26,900 bases of DNA, taken from NCBI GenBank assembly GCA_049698215.1, contig JBAVXH010000433.1:1-26900 (forward strand), given 5' to 3'. A model generated the notes under the pieces. That model did no database searches, was not told the origin of the DNA, and saw only the letters and a list, made by a program, of their open reading frames with translations. Every line of letters begins with the position of its first letter. The first letter of the stretch is position 1. The position numbers were made by a program, and so were the translations under genes. The stretch is from PALSA-894 sp049698215 (GTDB lineage: Bacteria > Pseudomonadota > Alphaproteobacteria > Rhizobiales > Xanthobacteraceae). Positions 20,973-26,900 of the stretch are shown here, one piece after another.

Positions 20973-21917
20973 TTAGCGCTGAACGATCAGTCCGCGTGCC
21001 GTGACCACGACCCAGCGGCCGTCCTGGCGCTTGATCGCCTCGATGCGGCCGATGCCGGGCGCCACGATGCCGGGCTCCACCTCGATGATGCCGTGGCGGC
21101 TTTCGATCAGCGCGGCGCCGTCATAGACGCGGCGCAGGACGTAATCGTGCAGGATGGGCGGCTTCAGCGTGGTCGGCGGGTCGCCGAGGACCATCGGGAC
21201 AGGCGTTGCTGTTGCTGCCTGTTTCTGGGCGGAAATCGAGCCGGTCGTCTCCGGTGCGGCTTGCGCCGCCATCAGCTTGCGCTGCTCGGCCTGGGCCTTC
21301 TCGATGCGCTCGAGCGATTCGGTGATCTTGCTGCTTTGCTGGCTCGCCGCGGCCGTGGTCGTGTTCACCGTCGTCTTCAGCGCGGTGACATTGTCGCTCA
21401 GCGACTTGGTGAAGGCGCGAAGCTGCGTGATCGTATCCTTCAGCGCCTTGATGTCGTCGGCCGGATCCTTTGCGGCAGCGACGGCGACGGGCTCGGCCTG
21501 TGGCGCAAGCAGGTGACCGAACTTCGCAACACCGAGCGAGCCGCCGATCGCGCCGAAGCTCGCCGCGATGGCAATGCAGGCGGCGAGCAGCGCGAAGCGC
21601 GACGTGCTCGCCCGCGCGGCAGGCTTCTCGGTCTTCGGCTGAACCCGGCGCAGGATGATCGCCTTTGCGGGCTCGATCTGCGGGGCGGGCGGCAGGGTGG
21701 GCGCTTCGGCCGTGGTTTCGGCTTTGGCTTCGACCTTGGGCTCGATCTTTGCCGGCTCGGCTTTCGCCTCAACCTTGATCTCGGGCGCCTCGGGCTTCGC
21801 GGCCTCGGGCTCAGTCTTCGGAGTGATGATCTCGGCGGTCTCGGGCTTGATCTCCGGCGCAATCGAAGGCGCGTCGGTCAGGGTCGGCTCGATCTTGGGC
21901 GTCTCATCGCTGGACAT
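20973..21917 (-). CDS. Membrane-anchored Pro/Glu/Lys-rich coiled-coil protein of unknown function
   Basis: A 314-residue protein not assigned to a named family. Residues 1-95 are a low-complexity, charged, Pro/Ala/Glu/Lys-rich segment with repeated motifs such as PEIK and EAKAEP. A single membrane helix follows at about 106-128 (FALLAACIAIAASFGAIGGS), then a coiled coil at about 150-218 (DDIKALKDTITQLRAFTKSL), a Gln/Ala linker and a small C-terminal beta-rich domain (DYVLRRVYDGAALIESRHGI, then EVEPG and RWVVVTARGLIVQR). The acidic/proline part is predicted cytoplasmic and the coiled coil periplasmic. I chose the ATG at 21917 because MSSDETPK starts the low-complexity region. An ATG at 21947 is less likely. 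A strong terminator follows. The gene appears monocistronic. Confidence 0.8.
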   Translation of the reverse strand: MSSDETPKIEPTLTDAPSIAPEIKPETAEIITPKTEPEAAKPEAPEIKVEAKAEPAKIEPKVEAKAETTAEAPTLPPAPQIEPAKAIILRRVQPKTEKPAARASTSRFALLAACIAIAASFGAIGGSLGVAKFGHLLAPQAEPVAVAAAKDPADDIKALKDTITQLRAFTKSLSDNVTALKTTVNTTTAAASQQSSKITESLERIEKAQAEQRKLMAAQAAPETTGSISAQKQAATATPVPMVLGDPPTTLKPPILHDYVLRRVYDGAALIESRHGIIEVEPGIVAPGIGRIEAIKRQDGRWVVVTARGLIVQR

Positions 21918-22016
21918 GGGGCGTCGTCCCAATAGATGAAAATTCACCCATTGGTAACTTTCAGTTCTTACCGGGCCGTTAACGGATTGTTGCCGCGACC
22001 GGGCGCTTTCGCGGCT

Positions 22017-22664
22017 TTATTGCAGGAACTGGTTACCTCTGCGCTCCGCGCCGATGGTCGACGCTGGACCATGACCTGGCAGGATCGTCACGTCGTCGCC
22101 CAGCGGCAGCAGCTTGCCCTTGATACCGGCGATCAGCTCGTCGTGGTTGCCATAGTGAAAGTCGGTGCGGCCGACCGAGCCCTGAAACAGCGTGTCGCCG
22201 ACCAGCGCAAAGCGCGAGGGCACATTCACGAAGACCAGATGTCCCGGCGTGTGACCGGGAACGTGCAGCACCCCGAACGTAAGATCTCCGACGCTGATCG
22301 TCTCGCCTTCGATGAGCCAGCGCGTCGGGATCACGTTGCGCGCGTCCGAGATGCCGAAGCGCGCGGCCTGCTGGTCGAGGTTCGCGAGCAGGAAGCTGTC
22401 GCGCTCGCCGGGACCTTCGATCGGCAGATCGAGCTGCTCGGCAAGCGCCGCCGCGCCGCCCGCATGATCGATGTGGCCGTGCGTGAGCAGGATTTTCTCA
22501 GGCGTGACCTTGAGCTGCGCGATCGCCTCGCGGATGCGCGGAACATCGCCGCCCGGATCGACGATCGCGGCGCAATTGGTGGCTGTGCACGCGACGATCG
22601 AACAGTTCTGCGCGAACGCCGTGACCGGGACAATGGTGACTTTGAGCGGCTGCATGGCGGTCAT
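22017..22664 (-). CDS. Glyoxalase-II-like metallo-beta-lactamase-fold hydrolase
   Basis: A 215-residue cytosolic metallo-hydrolase of the GloB/YcbL branch. Zinc ligands are THGHIDH (61-67, HxHxDH), His138 in VPGHTPGH, Asp157 in GDTLF and His198 in PGHG. It is shorter than true hydroxyacylglutathione hydrolase (about 250) and lacks the C-terminal glutathione-binding helices, so it is closer to YcbL, whose substrate is less defined. The ATG at 22664 overlaps the stop of the adenosine-kinase-like gene (ATGA), so it is translationally coupled. A longer frame upstream lies inside that gene. An ATG three codons on is also possible. Confidence 0.9.
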   Translation of the reverse strand: MTAMQPLKVTIVPVTAFAQNCSIVACTATNCAAIVDPGGDVPRIREAIAQLKVTPEKILLTHGHIDHAGGAAALAEQLDLPIEGPGERDSFLLANLDQQAARFGISDARNVIPTRWLIEGETISVGDLTFGVLHVPGHTPGHLVFVNVPSRFALVGDTLFQGSVGRTDFHYGNHDELIAGIKGKLLPLGDDVTILPGHGPASTIGAERRGNQFLQ

Positions 22665-23659
22665 AGGGTGAAGCCGCTCTCCTGCGCGAGGGCCTTCAGC
22701 GACTTCTCGGGCCGCGCGCCGAGATGCTGGATCACTTCGGCTGCCGCGATCGCACCGAGCCGCGCGCAATTGCGGTGATCCTGATCGCGCGCAAGCCCGG
22801 TGAGAAATCCGGCGGCGAAGAGATCGCCCGCGCCCGTCGCATCGACGAACTTGTCGATCGGGACCGCCGAGACCGATTCATGGCTCTCGCGCGAGACGAC
22901 CACGCAGCCCTTCTCGCTGCGCGTCACGGCGGCGAGCTTGATATCATTGCGCAGCGCTTTCACAGCGGTGTCGAAGTCGGCGGTCTGGTAGAGGCTCTTC
23001 AGCTCCGCCTCGTTGGCGAAGACCAGATCGACCGCACCGGAGCGCATCAGCTGGAGGAATTCGTCGCGATAACGGTCCACGCAAAACGCGTCCGAAAGCG
23101 TCAAGGCGACCTTGCGGCCCGCAGCGTGCGCGATCGTCGCGGCCTTGCGGAAGGCTTCCTTGGCGGGCGGCGGGTCCCACAAATACCCTTCAAGATAGAC
23201 CCAGCGCGCAGACGCGATTTGCTGTTCGTCGAGGTCGGACGGCGTGAGGTTCTGGGCGGCGCCGAGAAACGTGTTCATGGTGCGCTCGCCGTCGGGCGTC
23301 ACCAGAATGTAGCTGCGCGCCGTCGAGGGGCCGTCAGCGGCGACCGGCGTCGTGAAGGCAACGCCCATCGCGCGGATGTCGTGCGCGAAGGCCTTGCCGA
23401 GCGTGTCCTCCTTCACCTTGCCGACAAATGCGGCGCGCGCGCCAAAGCTCGCAATCCCCGCGATGGTATTCGCCGCCGAGCCGCCGGATATCTGCGTCGA
23501 CGGCCCCATCGAGGCATAGATCGCCTCCGCGCGCGGCTCGTCGATCAGGCTCATGGCTCCCTTGCTCATGCCGTGCTTGACGAGAAAGTCGTCCTCGGTG
23601 CGCGCGATCACGTCGACGATGGCGTTGCCGATGCCAAGGACATCGTAGGCGGTAGGCAT
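22661..23659 (-). CDS. Adenosine kinase-like PfkB family carbohydrate kinase
   Basis: A 332-residue ribokinase-fold enzyme. The first PfkB motif is GGSAANT (59-65) with SFGARAAFVGKV after it, and the second is DATGAGDLFAAGF (273-285), where Asp279 is the catalytic base and GAG forms the anion hole. The opening YDVLGIGNAIVDVIA and overall length match the bacterial adenosine kinase group, so phosphorylation of adenosine to AMP, with a part in purine salvage and S-adenosylhomocysteine turnover, is the best guess. Other sugars cannot be excluded. The ATG at 23659 has GGAG 7 nt upstream. It is divergent from trpS with a 125-bp shared upstream region and is coupled to the downstream metallo-hydrolase. 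Confidence 0.88.
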   Translation of the reverse strand: MPTAYDVLGIGNAIVDVIARTEDDFLVKHGMSKGAMSLIDEPRAEAIYASMGPSTQISGGSAANTIAGIASFGARAAFVGKVKEDTLGKAFAHDIRAMGVAFTTPVAADGPSTARSYILVTPDGERTMNTFLGAAQNLTPSDLDEQQIASARWVYLEGYLWDPPPAKEAFRKAATIAHAAGRKVALTLSDAFCVDRYRDEFLQLMRSGAVDLVFANEAELKSLYQTADFDTAVKALRNDIKLAAVTRSEKGCVVVSRESHESVSAVPIDKFVDATGAGDLFAAGFLTGLARDQDHRNCARLGAIAAAEVIQHLGARPEKSLKALAQESGFTL

Positions 23660-23784
23660 CGGCGGGCTCCATTTGGGGGAAAGGGGAGACCGCGCGCACT
23701 ATCACGCGCCGTGCCGTGCCGGCAACAAGGCTTGCGCCGCCGCGCCTCGCCGTGGCATCTGACGCGCCGCAAGCGGAGACACCC

Positions 23785-24831
23785 ATGGCGTTCCAGCAGC
23801 GTGTGTTTTCCGGGGTGCAGCCGACCGGCAACCTGCACCTCGGCAATTACCTCGGCGCGATCAAGAAATTCGTCACCCTGCAGGAGCAGTTCGACTGCAT
23901 CTATTGCGTGGTCGACATGCATGCGATCACCGTGCCGATCGACGTGTGGGGTGGTCCGGAGGAGCTTCGCCGCCAAACGCGCGAGGTGACGGCGGCCTTC
24001 ATCGCGTCCGGGATCGATCCGAAGAAGAACATCGTGTTCAACCAGAGCCAGGTCGCCGAGCATGCGGAGCTCACCTGGGTGTTCAACTGCGTCGCTCGGC
24101 TCGGCTGGCTCAACCGCATGACCCAGTTCAAGGAGAAGGCCGGCAAGGATCGCGAGAATGCCTCGATCGGGCTCTATGATTACCCGGTGCTGATGGCGGC
24201 CGACATCCTCATCTACCGCGCGACGCATGTGCCGGTTGGCGAGGACCAGAAGCAGCATCTGGAGCTCACCCGCGACATTGCCCAGAAATTCAACACCGAC
24301 TTTGGCGACGCGATCCGTGGGCACGGCCACGGCGACGCCTATTTCCCGCTGACCGAGCCGATCATCCAGGGGCCGGCGACGCGCGTGATGAGCCTGCGCG
24401 ACGGCACCAAGAAGATGTCGAAGTCGGATCCTTCCGACCAGTCGCGCATCAATCTGACCGACGACGCCGAGACGATCGCGCTGAAGATCCGCCGTGCGAG
24501 GACCGATCCCGAGCCGCTGCCAAGCGATGAGGCGGCGCTGGAAGCGCGCCCCGAAGCCGACAATCTGGTCGGGATCTATGCGGCGCTCGCCGACATCAGC
24601 AAGGCTGATGTGCTGAAACAGCACGGCGGTGCGCAGTTTTCGGTGTTCAAGCCGGCGCTCGCTGAGCTCGCGGTCGCCAAGCTTGCGCCGATCGCCGCCG
24701 AGATGAAGCGCCTCGTGCAGGACCCCGCCCACATCGACTCCGTGCTCGTCGAAGGGGCGGCGCGCGCGCAGGCGATCGCCGTCGAAACCATGAAGGCCGT
24801 CAAGGACATCGTTGGCTTTGTGCGGCGCTAG
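23785..24831 (+). CDS. trpS: Tryptophanyl-tRNA synthetase
   Basis: A 348-residue class I aminoacyl-tRNA synthetase that charges tRNA-Trp in the cytosol. The HIGH-type motif is PTGNLHLGN (13-21) and the KMSKS loop is intact at 210-214 (KKMSKSDPSDQSRI). DMHAIT, the ligand segment LMAADILIYRATHVPVGEDQ and QHLELTRDIAQKFN are also family-typical, and the length is normal. I chose the ATG at 23785 because GGAG lies 7 nt upstream and MAFQQRVFSGVQPTG is the usual start. The frame is open for 23 more codons upstream, without support. In many alphaproteobacteria trpS follows murJ; here the neighbour is a divergent kinase gene. Confidence 0.97.
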   Translation: MAFQQRVFSGVQPTGNLHLGNYLGAIKKFVTLQEQFDCIYCVVDMHAITVPIDVWGGPEELRRQTREVTAAFIASGIDPKKNIVFNQSQVAEHAELTWVFNCVARLGWLNRMTQFKEKAGKDRENASIGLYDYPVLMAADILIYRATHVPVGEDQKQHLELTRDIAQKFNTDFGDAIRGHGHGDAYFPLTEPIIQGPATRVMSLRDGTKKMSKSDPSDQSRINLTDDAETIALKIRRARTDPEPLPSDEAALEARPEADNLVGIYAALADISKADVLKQHGGAQFSVFKPALAELAVAKLAPIAAEMKRLVQDPAHIDSVLVEGAARAQAIAVETMKAVKDIVGFVRR

Positions 24832-24946
24832 TTCTCGGTTGGTGATGCTATTTCGGGCACGAGCGCGACTTGTCGCTGCGCCTCTCGTCATGGCACCATG
24901 ATCCGCATGCGACGACCGGAGTCGGGCGGAAACCCCGGGAGGGCGG

Positions 24947-25441
24947 ATGAGCCTTAAGCGCCGCAGCTACGAGGCGGGGCACAAGCCCAAGTTCCTCGTT
25001 GTCATCGACGAATCTCCCGAATGCGATCGCGCCGTCTATTACGCGAGCCGCCGCGCGGCGCGCACCGGCGCAAGCGTCGTGATGCTGCTCGTGATCGAGC
25101 CGCACGATCGCCATCAGCAATGGCTCGGCGTCGCTGACATCATGAAGGCTGAGGCGCACGAGGCCGCGAACCAGAAGCTCGATGAATTCCAGGCGCGCGC
25201 CAACGGCGTCGCCGGCATCACGCCCGAGCGTGTTGTGCGGGACGGCGAGAAATCCGAGGAAATTCTCAAGCTGATCGACGAGGATGAGGACATCGCGATT
25301 CTGGTGCTGGCCGCTGGAACCGGCAAGGAGGGGCCGGGACCTTTGGTCACGGGCCTGGGCAAGTCCGCGGGCGAATATCCGATCCCGGTCGCCATCGTGC
25401 CGGGGCATCTCAGCGACGAGGACCTCGACGCGCTGTCTTAA
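24947..25441 (+). CDS. Universal stress protein (UspA family)
   Basis: A 164-residue single-domain Usp. It begins the core at KPKFLVVIDESPECDRAVYY (13-32), with RAARTGASVVMLLVIEP as strand 2, VVRDGEKSEEILKLIDEDED as helix 3 with the preceding strand, and ILVLAAGTGKEGPGPL then PIPVAIVPG as the nucleotide-binding end. The usual GxxGx9GS loop is only partly kept, so ATP binding is uncertain. The ATG at 24947 has a strong ribosome site (GGGAGGGCGG). It lies 115 bp after trpS and 82 bp before nfuA on the same strand. The upstream gap shows no terminator, so coexpression with trpS is possible. Confidence 0.9.
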   Translation: MSLKRRSYEAGHKPKFLVVIDESPECDRAVYYASRRAARTGASVVMLLVIEPHDRHQQWLGVADIMKAEAHEAANQKLDEFQARANGVAGITPERVVRDGEKSEEILKLIDEDEDIAILVLAAGTGKEGPGPLVTGLGKSAGEYPIPVAIVPGHLSDEDLDALS

Positions 25442-25523
25442 CCGATTGGCGTCATTGACCTTGCGGGCGCGAAGGACCATCTATTGGGTTACGCAGCGCT
25501 GAACGAGCGCCCCGGAGATACCC

Positions 25524-26084
25524 ATGTTCATCCAGACCGAAGCCACGCCCAATCCGGCGACCCTGAAGTTTCTGCCCGGCCGCACCGTGCTGGAAACCGG
25601 CACGCTGGAGATGCGCGACCGCAACGAGGCGGTGCAGTCGCCGCTCGCCGAACGCCTGTTCGACATCAACGGCGTCGGCGGGGTGTTCTTCGGCTCGGAC
25701 TTCATCACCGTGACCAAGTCGGCTGGCGAATGGCCGCAGCTCAAGCCCGCGATCCTCGGCGTCATCATGGAGCACTTCATGTCGGGTGCGCCCGTTGTCG
25801 CCGAAGGCGCGGGAACCGGCACCGATGAGACTGGCGAATTTTTCGAGGCGGGCGACGCCGATACGGTCGCGACCATCAAGGAGCTGATCGAGACGCGCGT
25901 GCGCCCGGCGGTCGCGAACGACGGCGGCGACATCACCTTCCGCGGCTACAAGGATGGGGTTGTCTATCTTGCGATGAAGGGCTCGTGCTCGGGCTGCCCG
26001 TCCTCGACAGCGACGCTCAAGCACGGCATCCAGAACCTGCTGCGCCACTTCGTGCCCGACGTGACCGAGGTTCGCCCGATCTAG
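25524..26084 (+). CDS. nfuA: NfuA-like Fe-S cluster carrier (Nfu, NifU C-terminal domain)
   Basis: A 186-residue Nfu protein. Residues 1-88 are the Nfu N-terminal domain (MFIQTEATPNPATLKFLPGR at the start, VFFGSDFITVTK in the middle). Residues 112-186 are the NifU C-terminal domain with RVRPAVANDGGDI and the cluster-binding CXXC in GSCSGCPS (Cys155, Cys158). Such proteins hold a 4Fe-4S cluster at a homodimer interface and pass it to client enzymes; this two-domain form is close to the mitochondrial NFU1 type. The ATG at 25524 has GGAG 8 nt upstream. A -35-like TTGACC about 60 bp upstream hints at its own promoter. It is followed 44 nt later by tsaB. Confidence 0.95.
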   Translation: MFIQTEATPNPATLKFLPGRTVLETGTLEMRDRNEAVQSPLAERLFDINGVGGVFFGSDFITVTKSAGEWPQLKPAILGVIMEHFMSGAPVVAEGAGTGTDETGEFFEAGDADTVATIKELIETRVRPAVANDGGDITFRGYKDGVVYLAMKGSCSGCPSSTATLKHGIQNLLRHFVPDVTEVRPI

Positions 26085-26128
26085 TTTTTCGCGCCGCGAC
26101 TTGAGCGCCACAAAGAATAGCGGGCGGC

Positions 26129-26809
26129 ATGCGCGTTCTCGCCATCGACACCGCGCTCGGCGCCTGCGCGGCGGCTGTTCTGGACTCCGCGACGGGCGCA
26201 ATCCTCGCAAGCGAGTCGCTGGGCATGTTGCGGGGCCATGCCGAAGCCATCATGCCGCTCATCGCGCGCGTGATGGATGCGGCGCGCTGCGAATTCACCG
26301 ACCTTGACCGCATCGCCGTCACGGTTGGGCCCGGCAGCTTCACGGGCCTGCGCGTCGGCATTTCGGCAGCCCGCGGCATTGCGCTCGCGGCCGGTAAACC
26401 CGCGATCGGATTGTCGACGCTTTCCGCGCTTGCCGCGCCGCATGTGGCGGCACGCGCCGAGCAGGCCATTATTGCGGCGATCGATGCGCGCAACGAGCAG
26501 GTCTATTTTCACGTCTTCGCGTCCAACGGCAAAACTATCGTCTCACCGCGGCTCGACCGCGTGCGTGCCGCGGTGCGCTCGGTGCCGATCGGGCCGACGA
26601 TCATCACCGGTTCCGCCGCAGCGCTCGTTGCGGCGCATTGGCCGAGCGGCTCGCCGGTGCCGCACGTCGAGGAGCACGCGGCGCCGGACATCGGCTGGGT
26701 GGCGCGTCTCGGCGCTGCCGCGCAGGACGAGGGCACGGCACCAAAGCCGCTTTATCTGCGCCGGCCCGATGCGCGTCCGCAGGATGCCGGCCGGCTGCCA
26801 CGTCGATGA
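26129..26809 (+). CDS. tsaB: TsaB, t6A tRNA-modification complex subunit
   Basis: A 226-residue ASKHA-fold protein that dimerises with TsaD and, with TsaE, supports transfer of threonylcarbamoyl to A37 of ANN-decoding tRNAs. Signatures are MRVLAIDTALGACAAAVLD (1-19), RGHAEAIMPLI (35-45), VGPGSFTGLRVGISAARGIA (66-85), GLSTLSALA and AIDARNEQVYFHVF. The C-terminal PLYLRRPDAR is the usual end. TsaB lacks the metal-binding His pair of TsaD, as expected. The stop overlaps the rimI start as ATGA. Its partner TsaE is encoded near 3.8 kb, fused to a sugar kinase. Confidence 0.96.
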   Translation: MRVLAIDTALGACAAAVLDSATGAILASESLGMLRGHAEAIMPLIARVMDAARCEFTDLDRIAVTVGPGSFTGLRVGISAARGIALAAGKPAIGLSTLSALAAPHVAARAEQAIIAAIDARNEQVYFHVFASNGKTIVSPRLDRVRAAVRSVPIGPTIITGSAAALVAAHWPSGSPVPHVEEHAAPDIGWVARLGAAAQDEGTAPKPLYLRRPDARPQDAGRLPRR

Positions 26810-26900
26810 ACTGGTTCGTTCGCCTCTTTGCGCAAGGTGAGCCGACGCTCTCGGCTGCGACCGCGCGCGATGCGGCATCGCTCGCCGCATTGCATGCCGC
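26806..26900 (+). CDS. rimI: Ribosomal protein S18 alanine N-acetyltransferase RimI (partial, N-terminal)
   Basis: Only the first 31 codons are in the window: MNWFVRLFAQGEPTLSAATA, then RDAASLAALHA. The AATARDAASLAALHA segment matches the first strand and helix of a GNAT acetyltransferase. The ATG overlaps the tsaB stop by 4 nt, and tsaB-rimI is a widespread pair, so RimI is the likely identity. The acetyl-CoA loop lies outside the window. Confidence 0.8.
   Translation, partial: MNWFVRLFAQGEPTLSAATARDAASLAALHA

Noticed and set aside
19668..21935. Plus-strand open frame of 755 codons
   Set aside because: It is antisense to three well-supported minus-strand genes and is rich in Arg/His/Asp from GC-rich reverse codons, with no domain.
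1..26900. CRISPR array, tRNA, rRNA, insertion sequence or prophage
   Set aside because: No spaced direct repeats, cloverleaf, transposase or phage gene was recognised; the repeats seen are palindromes of REP type and protein-coding repeats.

Overview
The window is high-GC chromosomal DNA of an alphaproteobacterium, most likely a member of the Hyphomicrobiales (Rhizobiales) near the Bradyrhizobium/Rhodopseudomonas/Xanthobacteraceae group. The case rests on gene order (divL, tsaE-amgK, murU, addB in one run; nfuA, tsaB, rimI in another; ubiE, ubiB, coaBC, dut), on a DivL-type kinase, and on several palindromic intergenic repeat families of a kind I associate with that group. No phage, IS element, CRISPR array, tRNA or rRNA was recognised.

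Left part (1-7120, minus strand). The start of addB (cut by the window edge) is followed upstream by a small, lower-GC winged-helix gene with its own tandem palindromic operator. This gene looks inserted between addB and murU. Then come murU, a tsaE-amgK fusion, and a large PAS sensor kinase whose phospho-acceptor His is replaced by Tyr (DivL). The block combines cell-cycle signalling, tRNA t6A synthesis, MurNAc recycling and DNA-break repair.

Middle part (7121-12589, minus strand). ubiE and ubiB (ubiquinone synthesis), a higBA toxin-antitoxin pair, coaBC (CoA synthesis), dut (dUTP removal) and an Rrf2-type regulator form a compact run with 1-4 nt overlaps at ubiE/ubiB, higB/higA and coaBC/dut. 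Three oddities are here: coaBC has an antitoxin-like ribbon-helix-helix domain fused to its N terminus and starts next to a perfect 22-bp-arm palindrome; higB has no standard start codon for its full-length fold; and ubiB carries a REP-like palindrome inserted in frame in its kinase core.

Repeat-rich part (12590-19091). mutM (plus) is bracketed by two copies of one long palindrome. A NodU/CmcH-type carbamoyltransferase (minus) and a pentapeptide-repeat membrane protein (plus) diverge from a third repeat type. The pentapeptide gene has 13 exact 11-residue repeats and a frameshift before its last membrane helix. About 460 bp of hairpin-rich DNA without a convincing gene follows.

Right part (18110-26900). 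On minus: an alpha/beta hydrolase, an epoxide-hydrolase-like protein and an exported metallo-hydrolase; an intrinsic terminator; a membrane-anchored coiled-coil protein; a glyoxalase-II-like hydrolase translationally coupled to an adenosine-kinase-like enzyme. On plus: trpS, a universal stress protein, nfuA, tsaB and the first codons of rimI. TsaE and TsaB, two parts of the t6A machinery, therefore lie at opposite ends of the window.
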